Origin: an uncultured Porphyromonadaceae bacterium
GTDB taxonomy: Bacteria; Bacteroidota; Bacteroidia; Bacteroidales; Muribaculaceae
Direction of reading: 5' to 3'
Assembly (NCBI GenBank): GCA_937989585.1
Contig: CALKRW010000036.1
Coordinates: forward strand, 8,679 to 72,678
DNA: 64,000 nt
Part shown: positions 24,203-31,379 of the stretch, piece by piece
Numbering within the stretch: position 1 is the stretch's first letter
How the letters are laid out: each line of letters begins with the position of its first letter
Translations under genes and position numbers: made by a program
Notes under the pieces: generated by a model
Seen by the model: the letters and a program-made list of their open reading frames with translations, nothing else
What the model was told of the DNA's origin: nothing
Databases searched by the model: none

Positions 24203-25391
24203 CTTCCGACAGCCGAAATATGTGCTTCCGGCCATACTCTATCCCCTTGTGCTTGGGACGGGGTGGCTCGTGATCGACATGTTCAAGACCGAGGTGAAGG
24301 ACGCTCCCGACAAGAACATGGAGGAGACCGAGTATCTCAATCCCTCGCTTCCTCAGGCTCAGATTCGTGATGACGGCATCGGCAATCGCACAGAGAGCAT
24401 GATGAAGTCATTCGGGCGTATACAGGACTATTCGGCTGTAGAGAACATTGACCGCAACAACGATGAACAGACAGAAGATTATGATTCGCGCTATTCCGAC
24501 GAGGATTTCGCAATGCTCGACCGTGAGGCACAGGCAAGAACCGAAGAACTGCTGCGCCTTCGCGAGATGGAGGACAGAATCGCCGAGGGAGCGAAAAAGG
24601 GAGAGGCGATGTCGACGGACTCGCTGACCGCTATTGACTATGCCGACAACAACAATCAGGAGGCACTCGCCGAACTTGAACGTGCACTCGCCGAGGCCCG
24701 GCTCAAAGGCCAACAGTCGGTCGAGCAAGCACAGCCGGCTGTTGAAGCAACAGCGACTATTACCGCTACTGAGACAGTGGAAGTCAAGGAAGGAGCTGTC
24801 AATGCCCTTTCCGAAGATGACGAGGCTCAGACGGTGGTCAAGGCAAAGCGTCCTTCGTCATCATATTTCAACACCCTGGCCGAGAACGAGCCGGAGCCGA
24901 GTCTGATAAAGGCAATCATAGACGAGGACATAAAAGCCGTGGACGGTTCGCGTGTACGTCTTCGTCTTCTCGACGATGTGGAAATCAACGATGTCTTCCT
25001 GCCCAAAGGGAGCTATCTCTATGCCACCATGAGCGGTTTCGGACAGCAGCGCGTCAAGGGCACCGTCAAATCGCTGATGCTCAATGATGACCTTGTCAAG
25101 GTCAACCTCACGATGTATGATACTGACGGTATGGAGGGGCTCTACGTCCCGAGCAGTTCATTCAGAGAGACCGCCAAGGACGTGGTCGGAGGTGCGCTTG
25201 ACAACTCCATGACTCTCAACAGCAACACATCGGGTATGAACAACGTGACCCAATGGGGCTGGAACGCCATCCAGAATGCCTATCAGAAGACTTCCTCCGC
25301 AATATCCAAAGCCATTAAGAAAAACAAGGTCAACCTCAAATACGGCACCTTCGTATATCTCGTCAACGGAAGGGAAAAACAAAACAACTGA
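24180..25391 (+). CDS. traM: TraM-family, VirB10-like protein
   Basis: 403 residues. One membrane helix near the N-terminus (YVLPAILYPLVLGTGWLVID) is followed by a long acidic, Glu/Ala-rich coiled-coil-like spacer (about 60-230). The C-terminal conserved domain (about 240-400: IIDEDIKAVDGSRVRLRLLD, VFLPKGSYLYATMSGFGQQR, GMEGLYVPSSSFRETAKDV) is the mark of Bacteroidales TraM. This is the VirB10-type bridge between the inner-membrane complex and the outer-membrane pore. Confidence 0.88.
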   Translation: MNLFQKINFRQPKYVLPAILYPLVLGTGWLVIDMFKTEVKDAPDKNMEETEYLNPSLPQAQIRDDGIGNRTESMMKSFGRIQDYSAVENIDRNNDEQTEDYDSRYSDEDFAMLDREAQARTEELLRLREMEDRIAEGAKKGEAMSTDSLTAIDYADNNNQEALAELERALAEARLKGQQSVEQAQPAVEATATITATETVEVKEGAVNALSEDDEAQTVVKAKRPSSSYFNTLAENEPEPSLIKAIIDEDIKAVDGSRVRLRLLDDVEINDVFLPKGSYLYATMSGFGQQRVKGTVKSLMLNDDLVKVNLTMYDTDGMEGLYVPSSSFRETAKDVVGGALDNSMTLNSNTSGMNNVTQWGWNAIQNAYQKTSSAISKAIKKNKVNLKYGTFVYLVNGREKQNN

Positions 25392-25415
25392 TAACAAGCA
25401 CATAATCAAAATCCA

Positions 25416-26258
25416 ATGAATATCAAATCTTTTGCAATGGCTCTGATTGTCGGAGCTGCAACCTTGACTGCCAACGCTCAGTCAACATACGAGGAGATGG
25501 AACTTCTCACCGTCAACGAGCAGGTGACAACCGTCATCACGGCTACGGAGCCAATCCGTTTCGTTGACATCTCCACAGACAAAGTCGCCGGAGACCAGCC
25601 AATCGACAACACTATCCGTCTCAAACCGAAGGAAGCCGGACATGAGGACGGCGAGATACTCGCTATCATCACCGTGGTGACAGAACGCTACCGTGTACAG
25701 TATGGTCTGATCTACACGACACGTCTGACGGAAGCTGTCACAGACAAGACCGTCCAGCTTTCGGAGCAGATAGCATATAATAATCCGGCAGTGTCGCTCT
25801 CTACCGAGGATATGTATAGCTTTGCCCGAAAGGTGTGGAACTCACCGGCAAAATATCGCAATGTCGGTTCTAAGAAGCACCGTATGAAGATGCGTCTGAA
25901 CAACATCTATGCCGTGGGTGATTATTTCTTCCTGGATTTTTCGGTTGACAATAATACCGACATACGCTTCGATATCGATGAGCTTCGCATTAAACTCGGC
26001 GACAAGAAGGTACACAAGGCCACCAACAGTCAGATAATCGAATTGAAACCGGAGATGGTGTTGGAGAAGTCAAAGTCGTTCATGCACGGCTACCGCAATG
26101 TGATTGTCATCAAGAAGCTGACCTTCCCGAACGACAAGATACTGACCATCGAACTCTCCGAGAAACAGATATCAGGACGCAACATCTCCATGTCGATAGA
26201 TTATGAGGATGTGCTTTCGGCCGACTCCTTTCACTCTTCACTTCTGACTGAGGATTAA
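25416..26258 (+). CDS. traN: TraN-family (DUF4138), VirB9-like protein
   Basis: 280 residues with a signal peptide (MNIKSFAMALIVGAATLTANAQ). The mature domain has the family layout: VNEQVTTVITATEPIRFVDI near the start, then VQYGLIYTT, and a C-terminal domain with MRLNNIYAVGDYFFLDFSVD and a KIGDKK-like turn. TraN is the VirB9-type outer-membrane pore component that partners TraM. It lies 24 bp after traM and five bases before traO. Confidence 0.87.
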   Translation: MNIKSFAMALIVGAATLTANAQSTYEEMELLTVNEQVTTVITATEPIRFVDISTDKVAGDQPIDNTIRLKPKEAGHEDGEILAIITVVTERYRVQYGLIYTTRLTEAVTDKTVQLSEQIAYNNPAVSLSTEDMYSFARKVWNSPAKYRNVGSKKHRMKMRLNNIYAVGDYFFLDFSVDNNTDIRFDIDELRIKLGDKKVHKATNSQIIELKPEMVLEKSKSFMHGYRNVIVIKKLTFPNDKILTIELSEKQISGRNISMSIDYEDVLSADSFHSSLLTED

Positions 26259-26262
26259 GCCA

Positions 26263-26760
26263 ATGAAAAAGTTATTGTTACTTGCCGTAGCCATCCTCAC
26301 TATGGTTGGCACGGCCTCGGCTTCCGACAAGGACGGTCGAGTACAAATCGGTGCCGGACTTCTCTATGAGAACGGTCTTGAACTGACCGTAGGCTATGAG
26401 AAAGAGACCAAGCATCACAACGCCTGGGAGTTCTTCGCCAACGGCTATATCAAGTGGGACAAGTGCCGCGACTGTGGCCATGTCTGCCCCGACTCATTCT
26501 GGAAGAACTACCGCACATGGAGCGTCGGAGCCGCTTACAAACCTTGTGTAACTCGCGGCCGCAACAATCATGGCAACCTCAGATTCGGGGCTTCTCTCGG
26601 ATCTGATACACATGAGGTCATCGGCGGCATCCATGCCGGATATGAGCATAGCTACGTCATGCGCGGTGGCTGGCAGTTGTTCTGGCAGGCAAAGACCGAG
26701 TTCGTAATCAACGGCGAGGACTGGTTCAAGACCGGAATCGCCATAGGTGTCAAATTCTAA
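26263..26760 (+). CDS. traO: TraO-like outer-membrane protein
   Basis: 165 residues with a signal peptide (MKKLLLLAVAILTMVGTASA). The mature part is beta-rich (VQIGAGLLYENGLELTVGYE, LRFGASLGSD, HAGYEHSYVMRGGWQLFWQA), ending in GIAIGVKF with a terminal Phe, as in small outer-membrane barrels. A Cys pair, KCRDCGHVC, sits in a loop. The position after traN matches TraO of Bacteroidales transfer operons. It may line the exit of the channel. Confidence 0.72.
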   Translation: MKKLLLLAVAILTMVGTASASDKDGRVQIGAGLLYENGLELTVGYEKETKHHNAWEFFANGYIKWDKCRDCGHVCPDSFWKNYRTWSVGAAYKPCVTRGRNNHGNLRFGASLGSDTHEVIGGIHAGYEHSYVMRGGWQLFWQAKTEFVINGEDWFKTGIAIGVKF

Positions 26761-26771
26761 TCTCTCTGAAT

Positions 26772-27425
26772 ATGAAGAAACTGCTCTATATAATGCTTGC
26801 TTTCATCGGCATTGCAGTAACCTCCTGCGACGGCCACCATCCCGAACCCGACATGGGTATGAAAGTGGGCGACATCCTCTGCACCGACGGTCAGGTTCTC
26901 GACTTCACAAGTTTTGAGAAGTCAGGGAAGGAAGGCATCGGCGTGGTGTTCCATGTCAATACCAATCCCGACATCGTGGGTCGTGGTTATGCTGTCTATA
27001 TCAATGACCTCCAGCCTGTAGCTTTTGCCGACTCCATCGGCGTAAAGCAGGGAACGTCTGCTGACGTTTACGCCTTTGATGGTAATGAGAACACCTACGC
27101 CTTGATGTCGCAACGGAATGTCGGTTCTCCCATGGCCGATGCCGTCTTTGAATTGTGGCGTTACGGACAGTCTGCCTATGTCCCCTCGGTGGCACAGCTT
27201 CGATTACTGAAAGAGGCTCGTACATTTATCAACCCGCGGCTTGAAGCTATCGGAGGAGAGGCGATCTCGGACAATCCCGATGGATGTTGGTACTGGTCAT
27301 CGACTGAGGTAGCCGGCCAGGAGGCAGCCAAAGCGTGGCTCTACTCCTTGTCGCAGGGCGCCATACAGGAGACCCCCAAGACACAATCCCATAAAGTCAG
27401 ACCCATAATCACCATCAACGACTGA
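26772..27425 (+). CDS. Lipoprotein with DUF1566 (Lcl_C)-like domain
   Basis: 217 residues. Lipoprotein signal with lipobox AVTSC (Cys about 19). The mature protein is a DUF1566-like unit: MKVGDILCTDGQVLDF, GIGVVFHVN, PSVAQLRLLKEARTFINPRL, CWYWSSTEVAGQEAAKAWLY, and a final HKVRPIITIND strand. Such domains are frequent at the C-termini of Bacteroidota surface proteins and pilus-tip-like adhesins. It shares this domain type with the 484-aa lipoprotein earlier in the same operon. Together they may form a surface structure tied to transfer; that is inference. It is six bases upstream of the coupling-protein gene. Confidence 0.65.
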   Translation: MKKLLYIMLAFIGIAVTSCDGHHPEPDMGMKVGDILCTDGQVLDFTSFEKSGKEGIGVVFHVNTNPDIVGRGYAVYINDLQPVAFADSIGVKQGTSADVYAFDGNENTYALMSQRNVGSPMADAVFELWRYGQSAYVPSVAQLRLLKEARTFINPRLEAIGGEAISDNPDGCWYWSSTEVAGQEAAKAWLYSLSQGAIQETPKTQSHKVRPIITIND

Positions 27426-27431
27426 TAGCTC

Positions 27432-29576
27432 ATGGCAATGGAAGAAAGCAAGGAACTGCAAGGTTCCTACAAGATTTTCAGAGCGTGCATCTATATCTCG
27501 CTTCTGCTGGAGTTCTTCATGTATGCCATTGACCCCGAAGTGCTCGACCACTTCGGGGGTGTCGTGGTGGACATTCACAACCGCATGAAGCGGTGGCTCA
27601 TATATCAGGACGGACACCTCGTTTACTCCAAGCTCGCCACGCTCCTTCTTATATGTATCACCTGCATAGGTACTCGCAACAAGAAACATCTGGAATTCGA
27701 CGCACGCAAGCAGGTACTATATCCGATAGTGGCCGGTCTATTTATCACCGTACTGTCTTTGTGGCTCTTCGGTCATCGGATTATGCCCGTACTTCTTTCC
27801 CTCCGTTTGAACATTTGGATGTATATGGCGGCGAGCATAATCGGCACCATTCTCATCCATGTGGCTCTTGACAACATCTCCAAGTTCCTCAAAGAGGGTT
27901 TGCTCAAAGACCGCTTCAACCTGGAGAACGAGAGTTTCGAGCAATGCGAGCAGAAGGTCGAGAACAAGTATTCGGTCAACGTACCGATGCGCTACTACTA
28001 TAAAGGCAAATTCCGCAAGGGCTGGGTGAACATCACCAATCCGTTCCGAGGCACATGGGTGGTCGGAACACCCGGTTCTGGTAAGACTTTCTCGATTGTA
28101 GAACCCTTTATCCGTCAGCACTCTGCGAAGGGTTTTGCAATGGTAGTTTATGATTACAAGTGGCCGACTCTCGCCACCAAACTGTACTATCACTACCTCA
28201 AGAATCAGAAACTTGGCAAACTGCCCAAAGGGTGTAAGTTCTCCGTGATCAACTTCGTTGATGTGGAGTACAGCCGTCGTGTCAATCCGATTCAGCAGAA
28301 ATATATTGGCAATCTCGCGGCGGCTTCCGAGACCGCTGAAACTCTCCTTGAATCCTTGCAGAAAGGCAAGAAGGAAGGAGGTGGCGGTTCCGACCAATTC
28401 TTCCAGACCTCGGCTGTCAACTTCCTCGCCGCCATCATATATTTCTTCATCAACTACAAAAGGATGCCATACGATGCCAACGGCAATCAGCTATATCCGC
28501 GAATGGTGAAAGACAAGGATACCGGCTTCGAGAAACCAACCGGCGAGGTTTATTCAGACGCAGCGATGACCAACCGTGTCGAACCGGCTTATTGGCTCGG
28601 CAAATACTCGGATATGCCTCATGTACTGTCGTTCCTCAACGAGGATTATCAGACAATCTTCGATGTCCTGACCACTGACAACGAGGTGCTTCCGTTGCTC
28701 GGACCATTCCAGACTGCCTTGAAGAACAAGGCAATGGAACAGCTTGAAGGTATGATAGGCACGCTCCGTGTCTATACCTCACGACTGGCCACTAAGGAAT
28801 CCTACTGGATATTCCACAAAGACGGTGACGACTTCGACCTCAAGGTGAGTGACCCTACCAATCCGTCATATCTGCTGATTGCCAACGATCCGGAGATGGA
28901 GAGTATCATTGGCGCGTTGAATGCACTGATTCTGAACCGTCTCGTGACCCGCGTCAACACCGGGCAAGGCAAGAACATCCCCGTAAGCATCATTGTCGAC
29001 GAGTTACCCACGCTGTACTTCCACAAGATCGACCGACTTATCGGTACCGCCCGAAGCAACAAGGTGTCCGTGGCTCTTGGTTTTCAGGAACTGCCCCAGC
29101 TTGAGGCTGACTACGGCAAGGTCGGTATGCAGAAGATTATCACCACTGTCGGCAACGTGGTCAGCGGTTCGGCTCGCTCCAAAGAAACCTTGGAATGGCT
29201 GTCGAGCGACATCTTCGGCAAGGTAGTCCAGCTCAAGAAGGGCGTGACCATAGACCGCGACCGCACATCTATCAACCTTAATGAGAACATGGACAGCCTC
29301 GTTCCGGCGTCGAAGATTTCCGACCTCCCGACAGGCTGGATCTGCGGACAGGTGGCCAGGGACTTCGTAAAGACCAAGACCGGAATGCGCGACAGCCTCA
29401 ACATCCAGGAAGCCGAAGAGTTCCGTACTTCCAAGTTCTACTGCAAGACCGACTTTGACATGGCCGAAATCTCCAAGGAAGAAACCGAGTACGTTCCGCT
29501 CCCGAAATTCTACAGCTTCCCCTCCCGTGAAGCCCGCGAGCGCGTCCTCTACGCCAACTTCCTCCGCGTCAACTAA
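27432..29576 (+). CDS. Type IV coupling protein (VirD4/TraG-like ATPase)
   Basis: 714 residues. Several N-terminal membrane segments are present (about 15-150, including VAGLFITVLSLWLFGH and MYMAASIIGTILIHVAL). The Walker A is GTPGSGKTFSI (about residue 212) and the Walker B is SIIVDELPTLYF (about residue 519). The TraD/VirD4-type motifs VALGFQELPQLEADYG and GNVVSGSARSKETLEW follow. Coupling proteins bring the relaxase-DNA complex to the channel; here no relaxase gene is visible nearby, which is odd. It closes the tra operon. In CTnDOT the equivalent gene (mobC) lies with mobilisation genes rather than at the end of tra. Confidence 0.9.
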   Translation: MAMEESKELQGSYKIFRACIYISLLLEFFMYAIDPEVLDHFGGVVVDIHNRMKRWLIYQDGHLVYSKLATLLLICITCIGTRNKKHLEFDARKQVLYPIVAGLFITVLSLWLFGHRIMPVLLSLRLNIWMYMAASIIGTILIHVALDNISKFLKEGLLKDRFNLENESFEQCEQKVENKYSVNVPMRYYYKGKFRKGWVNITNPFRGTWVVGTPGSGKTFSIVEPFIRQHSAKGFAMVVYDYKWPTLATKLYYHYLKNQKLGKLPKGCKFSVINFVDVEYSRRVNPIQQKYIGNLAAASETAETLLESLQKGKKEGGGGSDQFFQTSAVNFLAAIIYFFINYKRMPYDANGNQLYPRMVKDKDTGFEKPTGEVYSDAAMTNRVEPAYWLGKYSDMPHVLSFLNEDYQTIFDVLTTDNEVLPLLGPFQTALKNKAMEQLEGMIGTLRVYTSRLATKESYWIFHKDGDDFDLKVSDPTNPSYLLIANDPEMESIIGALNALILNRLVTRVNTGQGKNIPVSIIVDELPTLYFHKIDRLIGTARSNKVSVALGFQELPQLEADYGKVGMQKIITTVGNVVSGSARSKETLEWLSSDIFGKVVQLKKGVTIDRDRTSINLNENMDSLVPASKISDLPTGWICGQVARDFVKTKTGMRDSLNIQEAEEFRTSKFYCKTDFDMAEISKEETEYVPLPKFYSFPSREARERVLYANFLRVN

Positions 29577-29728
29577 GACATCAAAGACATGATCCGCGAA
29601 ATCCAGCAATATCGAGTAAAACAATAAATAAGAATCTATTCACTTAATAGAATAACATCGGCTCAAAGGGCATGGCCGCATCGGTCGAGCTCTTTTTCGT
29701 AATTTATCAAAGCAAAGTCTCATAATAC

Positions 29729-30931
29729 ATGGCTTCAGTCAAAGTGAAATATCGACCCTCTACAGTTGTGGATAAAGAAGGATCGATTTACTATCAGATA
29801 ATCCACGAAAGAAAGGTGCGCCAATTGCTCACCGAATATAAAGTGTTCCCATCGGAATGGAGTGATAGGCGTTCCTCGATAATTTGCAGAGCCAACTCTG
29901 AACGTTCCTCTATTCTCCTTTCAATTCGTGAGCGTATTCGTTGGGATATGGAACGTCTTACTAAAATAGCCAAAGTGCTAAATGATAAAGGCGTGTCGTT
30001 TACAGCAGATGACATAGTGGAAGAGTTTGAAAAATACGCTCAGCAATATTCTCTTTTCAATTTTGTTGAGGCAATGATTGTTTCACTCAAACATAAGAAC
30101 AAAAACCGCACATCAGAGACATACCGTGCAGCCCTCAATAGTTTCAAACGATTTCGCAATGATGAAGACATTATGCTTGATGCGATAACTTCAGATGTAA
30201 TGGAAATGTATGAAGCGCATTTGAAAAGCCGTGGAAACACTCCGAACACATCCTCATTCTATATGCGTATTCTTCGGGCTGTCTATAATCGAGCTGTCGA
30301 GGATGAGATTATCGAGAACCGTAATCCGTTTCGTCGTGTCTATACTGGAATAGAAAAGACGGTAAAACGAGCTTTGCCACTTCCGATAATAAAGAAAATC
30401 AAGGCATTGGACTTGTCGCTCGATCATCATACCGAATATGCTCGCGATATATTTATGCTCAGTTTTTATCTTCGTGGTATGAGTTTCATAGATATGGCTT
30501 TTCTTCGTAAGTCCGACCTTTTGAATGGATACGTAACGTATCGTCGGCGCAAGACCGGTCAGCTTCTTAAAATTGAATGGACTAAAGATATGCAGTCCAT
30601 TCTTGACAAGTACCCTGAAAATCAGACTGTTTATCTCTTGCCGATTATTACTAAAACTGGCATAGATGAACACAATGCATACAAAAACATATCTTATAGA
30701 ATCAATCAACACCTTAAAAAGGTGGCTCAAATGGTTAAAGTAGTAGTTCCGATAACCATGTACTGTGCACGACACAGTTGGGCTTCAGCCGCAAGAGCCA
30801 AAGGTATCCCCTTGAGTGTTATAAGTGAGGGTATGGGTCACGATTCCGAACAGACCACACAAATCTATCTTGCAAGCCTTGACACTTCAATAGTCGACAA
30901 GGCCAACTCCCTCATACTATCGTCGCTTTAG
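29729..30931 (+). CDS. Tyrosine recombinase, probable invertase of the adjacent capsule promoter
   Basis: 400 residues. It has an arm-DNA-binding-like N-terminus (about 1-75), a SAM-like core-binding domain (about 100-205), and a catalytic domain with Arg I in LRGMSFIDMAFLRKSDL (about residue 249), the beta-hairpin Lys region YRRRKTGQLLKI, the box II motif YCARHSWAS (Arg about 346), the GMGH motif, and the nucleophile Tyr in TTQIYLAS (about residue 378). All catalytic residues needed are present; Tyr replaces the first His of HxxR, as in many Bacteroidota relatives. Its stop codon lies only 78 bp from the first inverted repeat of an apparent promoter switch, so promoter inversion is its most likely job. 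It could alternatively be the integrase of the neighbouring conjugative module. Confidence 0.85.
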   Translation: MASVKVKYRPSTVVDKEGSIYYQIIHERKVRQLLTEYKVFPSEWSDRRSSIICRANSERSSILLSIRERIRWDMERLTKIAKVLNDKGVSFTADDIVEEFEKYAQQYSLFNFVEAMIVSLKHKNKNRTSETYRAALNSFKRFRNDEDIMLDAITSDVMEMYEAHLKSRGNTPNTSSFYMRILRAVYNRAVEDEIIENRNPFRRVYTGIEKTVKRALPLPIIKKIKALDLSLDHHTEYARDIFMLSFYLRGMSFIDMAFLRKSDLLNGYVTYRRRKTGQLLKIEWTKDMQSILDKYPENQTVYLLPIITKTGIDEHNAYKNISYRINQHLKKVAQMVKVVVPITMYCARHSWASAARAKGIPLSVISEGMGHDSEQTTQIYLASLDTSIVDKANSLILSSL

Positions 30932-31008
30932 CTCTTGTTTTGCAATAGGATATATCCAATACAACTTGTGGTATAATCGGGTATGAATCGTTTGAAAAAG
31001 CAGCAAAT

Positions 31009-31023
31009 CTCTTGCTTAGAGAT
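31009..31023. repeat. Left inverted repeat of the promoter switch
   Basis: CTCTTGCTTAGAGAT is the exact reverse complement of 31227-31241. It is embedded in a longer palindrome, AGCAAATCTC-TTGCTTA-GAGATTTGCT (31002-31028): two 10-bp arms around a 7-bp spacer. This is the standard core-site layout of a tyrosine recombinase, with crossover in the spacer TTGCTTA (31012-31018). Confidence 0.8.
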
Positions 31024-31238
31024 TTGCTTATAGTATATAGTATTATAAATCAATCTATTGCAATATTAATTTTAAGTGATTTACTAAACAAAACTGTATT
31101 AGACTAGACAAATAACCTATGGTATGAGATGGGAGGGACAGCTTTAAACTATTTCATAAAAGCCTTTTTTACACTTCAAAACATGAAAATCTCAGAAATT
31201 ATTACTAACTTTGTGAAAAATTTAGTATCTCTAAGCAA
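31012..31238. promoter_or_regulatory. Invertible promoter segment (phase-variation switch), currently ON
   Basis: About 220 bp lie between two oppositely oriented recombinase-type core sites. The segment is AT-rich, has no gene, and holds a consensus -7 element pointing to the downstream gene at 31380. Recombination between the sites would turn this promoter to face the 3' end of the recombinase gene and silence the locus. Bacteroides capsule loci are known to be controlled by such invertible promoters. No second promoter on the opposite strand of the segment was found, so the flipped state looks simply OFF. Confidence 0.75.
31206..31213 (+). promoter_or_regulatory. Promoter -7 element of the capsule locus
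   Basis: TAACTTTG matches the TAnnTTTG consensus exactly. The expected transcription start is near 31220, just inside the invertible segment, leaving a leader of about 160 nt before the ATG at 31380. No clear -33 TTTG is seen, which is common in this group. Confidence 0.65.
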
Positions 31239-31241
31239 GAG
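31227..31241. repeat. Right inverted repeat of the promoter switch
   Basis: ATCTCTAAGCAAGAG, the exact reverse complement of the left copy. It too is a near-palindromic core: AGTATCTC-TAAGCAA-GAGTTACT, 8-bp arms with one mismatch around a 7-bp spacer (31232-31238). The two spacers are inverted relative to each other, as required for inversion rather than deletion. Confidence 0.8.
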
Positions 31242-31379
31242 TTACTGATTATGTCAATCAAAAATGATTTTGATTTGTCATGACATACCTTGTATAAAAC
31301 CTTTCTCTGAAGCTATAAAAGTGCAAGAGGAGGGGAAGAGAAGAGTACTTTTTACATTGCCGAGGTTTAAATTTTTCGA
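31242..31379 (+). promoter_or_regulatory. Leader of the capsule operon with palindromes
   Basis: The untranslated leader contains ATGTCA (31251-31256) pairing with TGACAT (31281-31286), enclosing ATCAAAA/TTTTGAT (31257-31274), and the 10-bp palindrome TGTCATGACA (31276-31285). In Bacteroides capsule operons the 5' leader is where NusG-like UpxY proteins act. This hairpin is therefore a candidate loading or recognition element for the product of the next gene; that is inference. Confidence 0.45.

Larger units (their letters stand above)
5152..29576 (+). mobile_element. Conjugative-element-like module (ICE or remnant), ends not defined
   Basis: Starting right after tRNA-Leu is a run of mobile-element genes. 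It holds small HTH proteins, a replication-type protein, two AAA+ ATPases, an Api92-like gene, and then a continuous Bacteroidales-type IV secretion operon (TraE, F, G, J, K, M, N, O and a VirD4-like coupling protein). This is the gene set of an integrative conjugative element. What is missing is notable: no relaxase and no integrase of its own are recognisable. The only active-looking recombinase nearby (29729-30931) sits beside an invertible capsule promoter. The right boundary is set at the end of the coupling protein only for convenience. No direct repeat of the tRNA end was found. Confidence 0.6.

Noticed and set aside
29635..29651. TCTATT/AATAGA short inverted repeat after the coupling-protein gene
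   Set aside because: Only 6 bp with a 5-nt loop, AT-only in effect, and no T run directly after it; too weak to call a terminator or recombination site.
29729..30931. Reading the recombinase as the integrase of the conjugative module
   Set aside because: Possible, but the invertible repeats with 7-bp spacers lie 78 bp from its stop codon, and no duplicated tRNA end was found to define an integrated element. Promoter inversion explains the sequence better; not fully excluded.
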